The notes: a model not told the origin generated them from the letters alone. DNA of 61,637 bases from an uncultured Oscillospiraceae bacterium (GCA_944387015.1 CALXDH010000014.1:1-61637); one strand, 5' to 3'. Counted from the stretch's first letter, positions 28,486-36,936 are shown. Numbers and translations: made by a program.

Positions 28486-28521
28486 CCAATTCCTCCCCCG
28501 GTCGTTCGGGGGAGGAATTGG
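28486..28521 (-). terminator. Intra-operon hairpin between binding protein and permease
   Basis: A 15-bp stem (28486-28500 with 28507-28521) around a six-base loop, followed on the minus strand by GCGTGTTTTTCG. It could stop part of the transcripts or protect the binding-protein mRNA, so that the receptor is made in excess over the membrane parts. Confidence 0.65.
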
Positions 28522-28538
28522 AGATGATAAGCGTGTGC

Positions 28539-29468
28539 TCAGCCCTCGGCGGGAGTCTCGGCCACCTGGCCGTTCTCGTCCAGCAGGCCCTCATAGGTCT
28601 CGCCGGAAGCCAGCTCGTTGGCCTGGGTGATGAACTCGTCCATGGTACCATCCTCCAGGGCGGCAGCGATGGCGCGGTTCACACCTTCCAGAAGAGCGGC
28701 GTTGCCCTTGGAAACGCCCACCACGGAGCCTTCCTGCTCATAGGGGACATCCAGCAGCACGTTCAGCTCGGGATAGTTCTTGGCATAGGTCTCGGCCACC
28801 ACGGTCTCGATGTAGGCGCCGTCCAGGTTGCCGGCCAGCAGGTCGGTGATGACATCGGTGACCTTGGGCAGCTGGATCAGCTCAGCGTCGGGGGAGTTGG
28901 TCTGAGCCAGGTCCACCTGGATGGAGCCGGTCTGGGCGCCGATGGAGTACTCAGCCTTGTTGGTGTCCTCCAGAGAGGTGAACAGGTCGGCCTTGTCCTG
29001 GGTGGTCACGAAGGACTGACCGCCGGTGTAGAAGATATCGGAGAAGTCCATGATGTTCTCACGCTCGGGCTTGGGGGAGTAACCGGCCATGCCCAGATCC
29101 ACGCTCTTGTTCTGCAGCTCCATCAGCGTGCCGTCAAAGTCCATGGGGACGACTTCCAGCTCAAGGCCCAGGTAGTCGGCGATGTACTGCGCCAGGGACA
29201 TCTCGAAGCCTGCCAGGGTGGCCTGGCCGTCCTCGCCGATGGCGTAGAACTCATAGGGGGCGAAGTCGGGGCTGGTGGCCACAGTGAGAGTGCCCTCGGA
29301 CACCGTGGTGATGGCGGCCTTGAGCTCGTCGTCGCTCATGGCGGTGTAGTCCACGGTCTCCGCTTCGGTCCCGTCAGTGCCCTCGGTCTCCTCAGTGCTG
29401 TCGCTGCCGCAGGCGGCCAGGCTCAGCGTCATGGCCAGAGTCAGCAGCAAAGTCAAAAACTTCTTCAT
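28539..29468 (-). CDS. Amino acid ABC transporter substrate-binding lipoprotein
   Basis: 309-residue extracellular receptor (SBP_bac_3 family). A lipoprotein signal peptide ends with lipobox LAAC (cysteine 20), followed by a low-complexity acidic linker (about 21-45) and a bilobed binding domain beginning TVSEGTLTVATSPDFAPYEF, with the FEMSLAQYIADYLGLELE segment typical of the family. The ATG at 29468 follows AAGGGAG. It is first in the operon behind a consensus promoter. The ligand is probably a polar amino acid; which one is not visible. Confidence 0.94.
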   Translation of the reverse strand: MKKFLTLLLTLAMTLSLAACGSDSTEETEGTDGTEAETVDYTAMSDDELKAAITTVSEGTLTVATSPDFAPYEFYAIGEDGQATLAGFEMSLAQYIADYLGLELEVVPMDFDGTLMELQNKSVDLGMAGYSPKPERENIMDFSDIFYTGGQSFVTTQDKADLFTSLEDTNKAEYSIGAQTGSIQVDLAQTNSPDAELIQLPKVTDVITDLLAGNLDGAYIETVVAETYAKNYPELNVLLDVPYEQEGSVVGVSKGNAALLEGVNRAIAAALEDGTMDEFITQANELASGETYEGLLDENGQVAETPAEG

Positions 29469-29564
29469 GATGCAATCTCCCTTTTCAAACAATCTCCCGC
29501 AATAACGGGGTAACATATGTGTTTTTCCTCCGGGAAAGAAGCGTTCCCTCGGGACATGCCTTAC

Positions 29565-29592
29565 CTTATCACGCCGTACTGGTGGTTGTCAA
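29565..29592 (-). promoter_or_regulatory. Promoter of the amino acid ABC operon
   Basis: Minus-strand TTGACA (29592-29587), 16 bases, GATAAG (29570-29565), about 95 bases before the lipoprotein start. Confidence 0.6.
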
Positions 29593-29740
29593 TACTTTTC
29601 CGTGAAAAAATGAATATTTATTTGCTCGAACTTGGATGAAGATGAAAAAATATCCATCTGAATCCGGAAAAACCCAAGTGAATTGTGGATTTTAACGAAA
29701 ACGGATGAATGAGGAGGATGCATATAAAAATGAATATTCA

Positions 29741-29784
29741 AAAAGAGACGCGGAAAGGACGGGGGGTGTCCCGTCCTTTCCGCG
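29741..29784 (-). terminator. Terminator of the rubrerythrin unit
   Basis: Minus-strand CGCGGAAAGGACGG/CCGTCCTTTCCGCG perfect 14-bp stem followed by TCTCTTTTT. It lies five bases after the stop of the 49-codon gene, supporting that gene as the last of the transcript. Confidence 0.88.
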
Positions 29785-29788
29785 CCGG

Positions 29789-29938
29789 TCATGCGTCCTG
29801 TTCCCGGATGAGTTGGTCCAAAACGCCGATCAGGTCTCCCAGCGTGCGCAGGGGGACGTCTTTGGCCAGGACTGCCGCCCGCAGCTCCGGGGAGAGCGTA
29901 TTGAGCCGGGAACGGATCTGGGGAGAAACTTCTGCCAT
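29789..29938 (-). CDS. Small protein downstream of rubrerythrin (49 residues)
   Basis: A short gene starting MAEVSPQIRSRL and ending IREQDA. It has no membrane helix and looks all-helical, with leucine spacing (LRTLGDLIGVLDQLIRE) suited to a helix-helix contact. It starts eight bases after the rubrerythrin stop with GAGG at a good distance, and stops right before a strong terminator, so it is almost certainly co-transcribed and translated. I do not recognise the family. A role with rubrerythrin in oxidative stress is only suggested by position. Confidence 0.75.
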   Translation of the reverse strand: MAEVSPQIRSRLNTLSPELRAAVLAKDVPLRTLGDLIGVLDQLIREQDA

Positions 29939-29946
29939 GGTCCGCC

Positions 29947-30552
29947 TCACTTTCCAAGGGGGCCGGCGCCGTAGGGCGCCAGCTCCAGACGGATGAAATA
30001 CCCCTGATCATGCTGACATACCGGGCAGAGCCGGGGGGCCTCCGTGCCGGTAAAGACATGGCCGCAGTTGAGGCACATCCAGCCGCACGCTGCATCCGAA
30101 ACGAACAGCTTTCCGCTCTCCAGCAGGTCTGCATAGGCCCCGAAGCGGTTGCCGTGGAGCTGCTCGATGGCGGCGATCTGCTGGAAGGAGGCCGCTACGG
30201 CGCCAAAGCCCTCCTGGCGGGCGGTCTCCCCGAAGGACTTGTACACGGGATCGTGTTCCTCGTACTCATGGCGCTGGGCGCTGCGCAGCAGTTCCGCCAC
30301 GTCATGGGTCAGGTCCACCGGGTATCCGCCGTCGATCTGGACGCTGCCGCCGGTGATCTCCCGCATGTGGTTGTAGAAGATCTCCGCGTGTTCCTTTTCC
30401 TGCCCGGCGGTAAAAAGAAACACCGCCTCCAGCACCTGGAGCTTTTGCTGGCGGCACACCTCGGCGGCGAAGGTGTAGCGGTTGCGGGCCTGGCTCTCTC
30501 CGGCAAAGGCCCGCATCAGATTCTGCAGCGTTTCACTGTTTTTCAACTCCAT
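29947..30552 (-). CDS. Rubrerythrin
   Basis: 201-residue non-heme iron peroxidase that reduces hydrogen peroxide in anaerobes. An N-terminal ferritin-like four-helix bundle carries the diiron ligands (E19 in GESQARNRY, EKEH at 52-55, and the second EH/E-containing helices around 95-130), and the C-terminus holds a rubredoxin-like iron site with C160-x2-C163 and C176-x2-C179. The ATG at 30552 follows AGGAGG; a longer frame upstream lacks a ribosome site and would run through the next terminator. It is followed by a 49-residue companion gene. Confidence 0.93.
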   Translation of the reverse strand: MELKNSETLQNLMRAFAGESQARNRYTFAAEVCRQQKLQVLEAVFLFTAGQEKEHAEIFYNHMREITGGSVQIDGGYPVDLTHDVAELLRSAQRHEYEEHDPVYKSFGETARQEGFGAVAASFQQIAAIEQLHGNRFGAYADLLESGKLFVSDAACGWMCLNCGHVFTGTEAPRLCPVCQHDQGYFIRLELAPYGAGPLGK

Positions 30553-30620
30553 AGGCATCCTCCTGCTGAGTGGTTTGCCGGTAGTTTCTGCGGGAGGGAG
30601 GAATTTTATGCCGCAGGGCA

Positions 30621-30657
30621 AAAAAACAAGCGCCTCCGCAAAGCGGAGACGCTTGTC
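30621..30657 (-). terminator. Terminator of the Na/Pi transporter gene
   Basis: Minus-strand ACAAGCGTCTCCGC/GCGGAGGCGCTTGT hairpin (one T-G pair) with a three-base loop followed by a T-run. Confidence 0.82.
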
Positions 30658-30667
30658 CGAAAACAGA

Positions 30668-32416
30668 TCAGGCATTGGGCAGGCGGTACTTGCTCAGATC
30701 CTCCCGCAATTCCTCAGCAAAATTGTCATCCACCTTCAGCCGGTGGAGATAGGCGTGGTGGTCCACGGAGCTGTCCCGCTCCTCGATGACGCACACGGCG
30801 ATATTGGAGCAGTGGTCGGACACCCGCTCCAGGTTGGTCAGCAGGTCGTTGAGCACGAAGCCCAGCTGGATGGTGCACTCACCGGTCTGGAGGCGCTGGA
30901 TGTGGCGCATGCGGATCTCCTCGGTGAGCTGGTCGATGGTCTCCTCCAGAGGCTCCACCGCCTTGGCGGCCGCCGGATCATCCTGGTTGAAACTGGAAAC
31001 GGCCTGGAAGAGGATGTCCTCCAGTGCTGTTCCCAGGACCTGAAGTTCCTTTTCGGCAGTGGGAGAGAACCGGAGTTCCTTCTCCTGCAGTTCCCGGGCG
31101 GAATCCTGGATGTTGATGGCGTGGTCGCCGATGCGCTCGAAGTCTCCGATGGCGTGGAGCAGGCGGGAGACCGTACGGATGTCCGCCATGGACACGCCGT
31201 GCTGGGAGACTTCCACCAGATAGCTGCCCAGCCGGTCCTCATAAGTGTCCAGCTTGTCCTCATTTTCAAGGATCTGGGCCTCCCGCTCCTCACTGAAGCC
31301 GGAGAGCTGCTCCATTGCCAGCAGCACATTGTCCCGGGCGGTTTCTCCCATCCGGCAGGCCATAGACACACATTCGCTGATGGCCACGCTGGGGGTGCGG
31401 ATCAGCAGGGGATCCAGGAAGGCAAACTCTTTGGCCGGGTTTTCCGTGCGGATGAGTCTCCGCGCCAGCTTTTCCAGCTGGCGGGAGAACGGCAGGAGCA
31501 TCAGGGTGGTGAAGACATTGAATACGGTGTGGCAGAAGGCGATGCCCACAGCACCCACCGTCCAGTCCATAAAGGAGAAGTCAAAGATCAGATTGCCGCC
31601 GTAGAAGAGCACCAGGCACACGACCGTGCCGATGACGTTAAAGGAGATATGGATCACCGCCACCCGCTTGGCATTGCGGTTGACGCCGATGGAGCTGAGC
31701 AGCGCAGTGACGCAGGTGCCGATATTCTGGCCCATGATGATGGGGATGGCCATGCCGTAGGTGATGGAACCGGTCAGCGCCAGGGCCTGCAAAATACCCA
31801 CGGACGCGGCGGAGGACTGGATGATGCCGGTAAACACGGTGCCCACCAGCACGCCCAGCAGCGGATTCTGGAAAGCGGTAAGAAGGCTTGCGAATTCCGG
31901 CATATCCGCCAGGGGACTGACAGCGTCGCTCATGAGTTCCATGCCGTACATCAAAATGGAAAAGCCCACCATGATGCGGCCCACATCCCGGCGCTTTTGC
32001 CGCTTGGAGCCCATGATGAGGATGATGCCCGCCAGGGCCACCAGGGGCGAAAAGTTCTCCGGCTTGAGCATGTTCACGAAGATGCTCTCGCTCTGGATGC
32101 CGGTGAGGGAGAGGATCCATGCGGTGAGGGTGGTGCCGATGTTGGATCCCATGATGACACCGATGGTCTGGCCCAGCTCCATGACGCCGGAGTTCACAAG
32201 ACCCACCAGCATCACGGTCATGGCGGATGAGGACTGAATGGCGATGGTGATGCCGGCGCCCAGCAGAAGGCTCTTGACAGGGTTGGAGGTCATGCGCTTG
32301 AGCAGCCGCTCCAGCTTGCCGCCGGCCATTTTCTCCAGGCTCTTGGACATGGTGTTCATTCCGTATAGGAAGAAGGCCAGTCCTCCGCAGAGTGTGAAGA
32401 CGGAAAAAATATCCAT
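30668..32416 (-). CDS. Na/Pi cotransporter family protein (NptA/PNaS, with PhoU-like tail)
   Basis: 582-residue sodium:phosphate symporter-like protein. Two inverted repeats each carry the substrate signature: QSSSA at 61-65 and QSSAA at 200-204. About eight to nine membrane segments reach residue 330; the remaining soluble part (about 350-575) has the helical pattern of PhoU domains, with repeated E/D-rich motifs. The ATG at 32416 follows AAGGGAG; an ATG eight codons upstream does not. In bacteria such proteins may take up or export phosphate; direction cannot be deduced. Confidence 0.92.
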   Translation of the reverse strand: MDIFSVFTLCGGLAFFLYGMNTMSKSLEKMAGGKLERLLKRMTSNPVKSLLLGAGITIAIQSSSAMTVMLVGLVNSGVMELGQTIGVIMGSNIGTTLTAWILSLTGIQSESIFVNMLKPENFSPLVALAGIILIMGSKRQKRRDVGRIMVGFSILMYGMELMSDAVSPLADMPEFASLLTAFQNPLLGVLVGTVFTGIIQSSAASVGILQALALTGSITYGMAIPIIMGQNIGTCVTALLSSIGVNRNAKRVAVIHISFNVIGTVVCLVLFYGGNLIFDFSFMDWTVGAVGIAFCHTVFNVFTTLMLLPFSRQLEKLARRLIRTENPAKEFAFLDPLLIRTPSVAISECVSMACRMGETARDNVLLAMEQLSGFSEEREAQILENEDKLDTYEDRLGSYLVEVSQHGVSMADIRTVSRLLHAIGDFERIGDHAINIQDSARELQEKELRFSPTAEKELQVLGTALEDILFQAVSSFNQDDPAAAKAVEPLEETIDQLTEEIRMRHIQRLQTGECTIQLGFVLNDLLTNLERVSDHCSNIAVCVIEERDSSVDHHAYLHRLKVDDNFAEELREDLSKYRLPNA

Positions 32417-32682
32417 GAGGTTCTCCCTTTCCAATTCCAATCATGAGGCCGTCCGCATCCGGCGGACAGCCCCCTCTCATTCTCCTATATATTATTGGTT
32501 CGTTTCTGCTAATGCCTATGATACGTCACTATTATATATGCAAAAAAGAGGCCTGGGAAGGGGGAAATGACGAAAATAGTAAAATTTGTTGTAAGTGTCT
32601 GTAAACTGCGGGAAAAACCCGTGTCCGCGGGGTGAAAAGCGACACCCTGCCTACTCTGGGGAAAGACCCGGGCAAAAGCGGA

Positions 32683-33549
32683 TCATTCCTCCGTCCAGAA
32701 GGCACGCACGTCGTCCAGCGCCCGGTGTCCCACGGAGTAGCCGGACTGCCACAGGGCGCGGATCTTCTCCACGTCCCGCTCCGTGCGGGAAAATCCGGCG
32801 GTGCTCTCCGGCTCCAGGATCAGAACCTTGCCGGAGCCCTCCATGGCGAAGAGGTCCCGGCGGCTCTGGTTGTAGGCCTCCGCCCGACGGGCCATAGTCT
32901 CCACGAACTTGGGATAGCGGCGGAAACGGCGGGCCAGGAGGCGCTGCTGGACGCTGCTGGGCCCCTTGGAATAGCTCCGCTCCCGGGTCAGGATCACCAC
33001 CACCCGGTCGCACCCGGCCTCCAGCGCATGCCGCCAGGGAATGGCGTCTGCGCAGCCGCCGTCCAGATAGGGCTGGCCGTCCAGATGGATCACCGGGAAC
33101 ATCAGCGGGATGGCGCAGGTGGCCTGGAGCAGCAGAAAGTGCTCATCCTTCCGGGGAACTTCCAGGTATTCCGCCCGTCCCGTGTTCAGGTTGGTGACCA
33201 CGGCCTCCACGGTGCCGGGATAGGCGGCGAAGGTCTCGTAGTCAAAGGGCAGCAGTTCATTGGGAATGGTCTCATAGGAGAACTTCAGCCCGAAGTAGCT
33301 GCGGTTGCGGCGGTCCAGAAAGTTCCCGACCCCCATGTAGCGCTTGTCATTTGCATAGGTGGTCAGGAGCTTCAGGTTCCGGCGGCTTTGCCGGGAGAGA
33401 TAGCTCACGCCGTAGGCGATCCCGGCGGAGACGCCCACGGTATAGTCCGGCAGCGGCAGACCTGCGTCCAAAAACGCGTCGCACACACCACAGGAGAAAA
33501 TGGTGCGGAAGGCACCGCCCTCCAGCACAAGTCCGGTCTTCATCTGCAA
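32683..33549 (-). CDS. Patatin-like phospholipase family protein
   Basis: Serine acyl hydrolase of the patatin/RssA family, 288 residues from a TTG start (33549) or 286 from the ATG at 33543; AAGGA is spaced better for the TTG. The oxyanion glycine-rich stretch LVLEGGAFRTIF opens the domain, the nucleophile sits in GVSAG (serine about residue 41), and the catalytic aspartate in the LDGGCADAIPW segment. No signal peptide is seen, so it acts in the cytoplasm or at the inner face of the membrane. Substrate unknown. Confidence 0.9.
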   Translation of the reverse strand: MQMKTGLVLEGGAFRTIFSCGVCDAFLDAGLPLPDYTVGVSAGIAYGVSYLSRQSRRNLKLLTTYANDKRYMGVGNFLDRRNRSYFGLKFSYETIPNELLPFDYETFAAYPGTVEAVVTNLNTGRAEYLEVPRKDEHFLLLQATCAIPLMFPVIHLDGQPYLDGGCADAIPWRHALEAGCDRVVVILTRERSYSKGPSSVQQRLLARRFRRYPKFVETMARRAEAYNQSRRDLFAMEGSGKVLILEPESTAGFSRTERDVEKIRALWQSGYSVGHRALDDVRAFWTEE

Positions 33550-33597
33550 AGGTCACATCCTTCATTGTCCGAAAATTCTGAAAATCACGATATTTAT

Positions 33598-33626
33598 ATC
33601 ATACCCCCGGACTGTGGAAAAAGCAA
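33598..33626 (-). promoter_or_regulatory. Promoter of the patatin gene
   Basis: Minus-strand TTGCTT (33626-33621), 17 bases, TATGAT (33603-33598). Confidence 0.6.
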
Positions 33627-33704
33627 ACGATTTGCGCCTCCTGCTGCCGGAACGGCGCCCCTGCGGGGAGAAAAGAACCGTCTTGGAGAGAACGTGCCGG
33701 CGGT

Positions 33705-33733
33705 TTGACAGCGTCCGCCGGGTCTGGTATCCT
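33705..33733 (+). promoter_or_regulatory. Promoter of the 105-codon gene
   Basis: TTGACA, 17 bases, TATCCT, 35 bases before the start codon. Confidence 0.75.
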
Positions 33734-33768
33734 GTATGCAATGTGCAATCGAAATGGGAGATGAGAGC

Positions 33769-34086
33769 ATGGATGGCGCGTTTTCTTTTTTGACATTTCA
33801 CTTTTTGCAGAAGGCCGAGGTCTATCCCGGCTCCATCGGGACGTTCCGCTACCGGCTCCAGCGGACCGGCAAGGCCGGAGACGGCCAGATCCAGGGCTGG
33901 GTATACGAGAATGTATGCTTTGAGCTGGCCCAGGACGTGGAGACGGTGACGGTCCCCTGGACGGAGGAGGGCGTGGATTCCCTGCGGACATGGCTGGAGG
34001 AGCGGCTCCGGGAGCGGGGCAGCGAGCCATACAGCATCTACGGCGGCAGGGCAAAGCGCTCCGGGGCGGATCAGCCGGAGACATGA
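33769..34086 (+). CDS. Hypothetical protein (105 residues)
   Basis: A short soluble protein I cannot assign to a family. It starts MDGAFSFLTFHFLQKAEVYPG, is mixed alpha/beta in pattern (FRYRLQRTGK...WVYENVCFELAQDVETVTVPW), has a basic arginine-rich helix (LRTWLEERLRERG) and ends in a flexible charged tail. GGGAG precedes the chosen ATG; two upstream in-frame ATGs would overlap the promoter and lack a ribosome site. It is monocistronic, with its own near-consensus promoter and a shared terminator, so it is real. Confidence 0.75.
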   Translation: MDGAFSFLTFHFLQKAEVYPGSIGTFRYRLQRTGKAGDGQIQGWVYENVCFELAQDVETVTVPWTEEGVDSLRTWLEERLRERGSEPYSIYGGRAKRSGADQPET

Positions 34087-34088
34087 AG

Positions 34089-34124
34089 AAACAGCGGGAG
34101 AGGCCATCCTCTCCCGCTGTTTTT
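34089..34124. terminator. Bidirectional terminator
   Basis: ACAGCGGGAGAGG/CCTCTCCCGCTGT 13-bp stem, four-base loop, T-run on the plus side and TTTCTTC on the minus side, between convergent genes. Confidence 0.85.
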
Positions 34125-34125
34125 G

Positions 34126-35433
34126 TCAGATCGACGCGCCGCCGTCCGGCAGGCGGCGGAAGCTGCGGCCGAAGTACACCGTCATGGCCCGGACCAGGGC
34201 CTGGGTATCCCGGACGCTGGCCACCTCGCAGGAGGCGTGCATGGCCAGTTGGGGAAGCCCGATGTCCACCGAGGGGATGGACAGGTGGGCGCTGCTGATG
34301 TTGCCCAGCGTGGACCCGCCGGGCAGGTCCGGCCGGTTGCTGAAGCGCTGGACGGGGACCTTCGCCAGCTCGCACACCCGCTGGAACAGCGCGGCGGAGA
34401 GGGCGTCGGTGGTGTAGCGCTGGGCGGCGCTGTACTTGATGACGATGCCGCCGCCCAGCACCGGCCGCTCCCCGGCGTCGGCGTACTCGGGATGGGCAGG
34501 GTGAACGGCGTGGGCGTTGTCGGCGGAGACCAGGAAGCTGTTCCCCAGGGCCGCGTGCGCGGTCTCGCTGTCCCACTCCAGGCTGCCGGAGATCCGGGAG
34601 AGCACGTCGGTGAGGAAGGTGGAGTCCGCTCCCTGCCGGGTGCCGCTGCCCACCTCCTCGTTGTTGAAGACGCACAGCACCGGGATACTCTCTCCCGGTT
34701 CCGCGGCCAAAAAGCCCCGCAGGCAGGCAAAGACACACTGCAGGTCGTCCAGCCGGGGGGCGGCGATGAGATCTCCGTCCGGTCCCAGCAGCGTGCCGGG
34801 AGTCCGGGGATACAGGAAAAGCTCCGTGGAGAGAAGATCTGCCTCCGAAACACCGGCGCAGTCCGCCACCATGGCCCGGAACCGGCCGGGTTCGGCGCCT
34901 TCGGCAAAGAGGGGGAAAAGGTCCCGGGCCGGGTCCAGCCCTCCCTTTTTGTTGACCTCCCGGTCCATGTGGATGGCCACGCTGGGGATCACCAGCAGGT
35001 CCCGGTCGATGTTGACGAGGCGGCTGCGGATGGCGTCGCCGTCCCGGACCATCACCCGGCCGGCCACCGACAGCGGCCGGTCCAGCCAGGACCGCCAGAT
35101 GCCGCCGCCATAGGGCTCCACGCTCAGGCGCAGGCAGTTGCCGGGGGAGGCGGTCTCCGCCTCCTGCCGGAGCTTGAGGGTCGGGGAGTCGCTGTGCCCC
35201 GCCGCCAGCAAAAAGCCCCGGACCGGCCCCTGGGGAATACGGAAGGCGGCCACGGTGGAGTCGCCCCGCATGACGTAATAGGCCCCGCCCCGCTCCAGGT
35301 GCCAGGGTTCAAACTCCATCAAATGCCGGTACCCGGCCTGTTCCAGCGCCGCGGCCACATTGGCGGCGGCATGGTAGCAGCTGGGACTGGCATCCAGAAA
35401 ATCCAAAAGCTCACGGGCAAACGTCTGCTCCAT
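34126..35433 (-). CDS. apeB: M18 family aminopeptidase
   Basis: 435-residue dodecameric metallo-aminopeptidase that removes N-terminal, often acidic, residues from peptides in the cytosol. Metal-binding and catalytic segments typical of M18 are AAGHSDSPTLKLR (near residue 97), FNNEEVGSGTRQGADS (near 250) and SADNAHAVHPAHPEY. The length is standard for bacterial ApeB. AAGGGAG stands before the ATG. It forms its own unit; the tRNA-Gly terminator lies upstream. Confidence 0.94.
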   Translation of the reverse strand: MEQTFARELLDFLDASPSCYHAAANVAAALEQAGYRHLMEFEPWHLERGGAYYVMRGDSTVAAFRIPQGPVRGFLLAAGHSDSPTLKLRQEAETASPGNCLRLSVEPYGGGIWRSWLDRPLSVAGRVMVRDGDAIRSRLVNIDRDLLVIPSVAIHMDREVNKKGGLDPARDLFPLFAEGAEPGRFRAMVADCAGVSEADLLSTELFLYPRTPGTLLGPDGDLIAAPRLDDLQCVFACLRGFLAAEPGESIPVLCVFNNEEVGSGTRQGADSTFLTDVLSRISGSLEWDSETAHAALGNSFLVSADNAHAVHPAHPEYADAGERPVLGGGIVIKYSAAQRYTTDALSAALFQRVCELAKVPVQRFSNRPDLPGGSTLGNISSAHLSIPSVDIGLPQLAMHASCEVASVRDTQALVRAMTVYFGRSFRRLPDGGASI

Positions 35434-35502
35434 AACGATTACTCCCTTGTGGTGATTTTAGAAGTAGTATACCAGATTCTCCTCTGAATCAAAAGAGCGG
35501 AG

Positions 35503-35541
35503 AAAAAAAGAAAGACACGCTCATCAGCGTGTCTTTCTTTT
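35503..35541 (-). terminator. Terminator of tRNA-Gly(CCC)
   Basis: Minus-strand AGAAAGACACGCT/AGCGTGTCTTTCT hairpin with T-run, immediately after the CCA end of the tRNA. Confidence 0.85.
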
Positions 35542-35615
35542 TGGAGCGGCCGATGGGAGTCGAACCCACCTATGCAGCTTGGGAAGCTGCCGTTCTACCG
35601 ATGAACTACGGCCGC
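35542..35615 (-). tRNA. tRNA-Gly (anticodon CCC)
   Basis: Cloverleaf with acceptor stem GCGGCCG/CGGCCGC, discriminator T and encoded CCA; anticodon stem GCAGC/GCTGC around TTCCCAA gives anticodon CCC. The T-arm GGTTCGACTCC is canonical. Confidence 0.96.
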
Positions 35616-35635
35616 AGGGCTGGAAGTCAGGGCCT

Positions 35636-35664
35636 ATTATAACAGAGCTGTTTCAAAAATGCAA
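35636..35664 (-). promoter_or_regulatory. Promoter of tRNA-Gly(CCC)
   Basis: Minus-strand TTGCAT (35664-35659), 17 bases, consensus TATAAT (35641-35636), about 21 bases before the tRNA. Confidence 0.75.
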
Positions 35665-35740
35665 GGCGAAAATTGACAGCACGTCATGAATGTCCCCTGC
35701 CCCTCATACAGTGGTAGCAACGAGGAAAAGGGGGTTCACC

Positions 35741-36862
35741 ATGAAAAAAATCATCGCGCTGCTGGGAGCGGTGCTGGTGCTGGCCACCAGTGCCCGGGCC
35801 GTGGAAGTGGCGGCGCCGTCGGCCCTGCTGATGGAAAAAGAGACCGGCACGGTCCTCTTTGCCAAAAATGAACACGCCAAACTGGAGCCTGCCAGCGTCA
35901 CCAAGGTCATGACCATCCTTTTGACCATGGAGGCCATCGACGCCGGACAGCTGACCTATGACACGATGGTCACTGCCTCCGCCCACGCCTGCTCCATGGG
36001 CGGCAGCCAGATCTGGCTGAAGGAAAACGAGCAGATGACTGTCTCTGATATGCTCAAGGCGGTGTGCGTGGTCTCCGCCAACGACTGCGCCGTGGCGCTG
36101 GCGGAACAGATCGCCGGCAGCGAGGATGCCTTCGTGGAGCGGATGAACCAGCGGGCCAAGGAGCTGGGGATGAACGACACCACCTTCAAAAATGCCACGG
36201 GCCTTCCCGCCCAGGGCCATGTCACCTCCGCCTATGACATTGCCCTGATGAGCCGGGAGCTGATCCTGCATCATCCCGACATCCGCCAGTACACCACCAT
36301 CTGGATGGATTCCCTCCGGGACGGGGCCTCGGAGCTGGTGAACACCAACAAGCTCATCCGCTTCTTTGACGGCGCCACCGGGCTCAAGACCGGCTCCACG
36401 GACTCTGCCCTCTATTGCCTTTCCGGAACGGCGGAGCGGGACGGCATGGAGCTGATCGCCGTCATCATGAAGGACGCCACCTCCGCCCAGCGGTTTGAGG
36501 ACGCCAAGACGCTGCTCAGCTACGGCTTTTCCACCTACAGTCTGGAACACGTGACGCCCCAGGAGGCGCTGCCGCCGGTGACGGTGCGTCTGGGGACCCA
36601 GGCCACGGTGCAGCCGGTGCTGGAGGAGGGCAGCGCGCTGCTGCTGGAAAAGAGCAAGGCGGGAACCCTGGAGCAGACCGTCTCGCTGGCGGAGGCGGTG
36701 GAGGCCCCGGTGGCCAAGGGAACGCCCCTGGGAACGCTGACCATCACCTCGGGGGAGGAGACGGTGGCGGAGCTTGCGCTGGTGGCGGGAGAGGAGATCC
36801 CCCGGATCACGTTTGGGCAGATGCTGCTGCGGGTGCTGCAAACGGCGTTTTTGGCGGGATGA
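35741..36862 (+). CDS. D-alanyl-D-alanine carboxypeptidase (PBP5/DacF type)
   Basis: 373-residue secreted, membrane-tethered peptidoglycan D,D-carboxypeptidase (S11 family). A signal peptide ends near SARA (residue 20); the catalytic triad motifs SVTK (52-55), SAN (112-114) and KTG (216-218) are all present, and the C-terminal PBP5_C beta domain covers about 270-360. The tail (about 355-373) contains an amphipathic anchor-like helix. The ATG at 35741 follows GAGGAAAAGGGG; an earlier in-frame start has no ribosome site. Whether it acts in vegetative growth or, like DacF, in sporulation is not visible. Confidence 0.93.
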   Translation: MKKIIALLGAVLVLATSARAVEVAAPSALLMEKETGTVLFAKNEHAKLEPASVTKVMTILLTMEAIDAGQLTYDTMVTASAHACSMGGSQIWLKENEQMTVSDMLKAVCVVSANDCAVALAEQIAGSEDAFVERMNQRAKELGMNDTTFKNATGLPAQGHVTSAYDIALMSRELILHHPDIRQYTTIWMDSLRDGASELVNTNKLIRFFDGATGLKTGSTDSALYCLSGTAERDGMELIAVIMKDATSAQRFEDAKTLLSYGFSTYSLEHVTPQEALPPVTVRLGTQATVQPVLEEGSALLLEKSKAGTLEQTVSLAEAVEAPVAKGTPLGTLTITSGEETVAELALVAGEEIPRITFGQMLLRVLQTAFLAG

Positions 36863-36907
36863 GAGAAGAAAACAGCCGACTTTCGGCAGATGGACGACGT
36901 TTTTTTC

Positions 36908-36936
36908 TTGTGCGGCGGGAACGGGAATGCTATAAT
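36908..36936 (+). promoter_or_regulatory. Promoter of pgi
   Basis: TTGTGC, 17 bases, consensus TATAAT, with a leader of about 70 bases before pgi. Confidence 0.65.

Larger units (their letters stand above)
29469..29788. other. Intergenic region upstream of the ABC operon
   Basis: A 320-base gap. It contains the ABC operon promoter and, at its far end, the terminator of the rubrerythrin unit. The AT-rich piece between (about 29593-29740) shows no gene, tRNA or riboswitch that I can support. Confidence 0.5.

Noticed and set aside
32567-32635. A 22-codon frame (starts MTKIVKF) after GAAGGGGG
   Set aside because: The purine-rich stretch is not a proper ribosome site, no terminator follows and no promoter points at it; support is far weaker than for the 25-codon gene at 60720.
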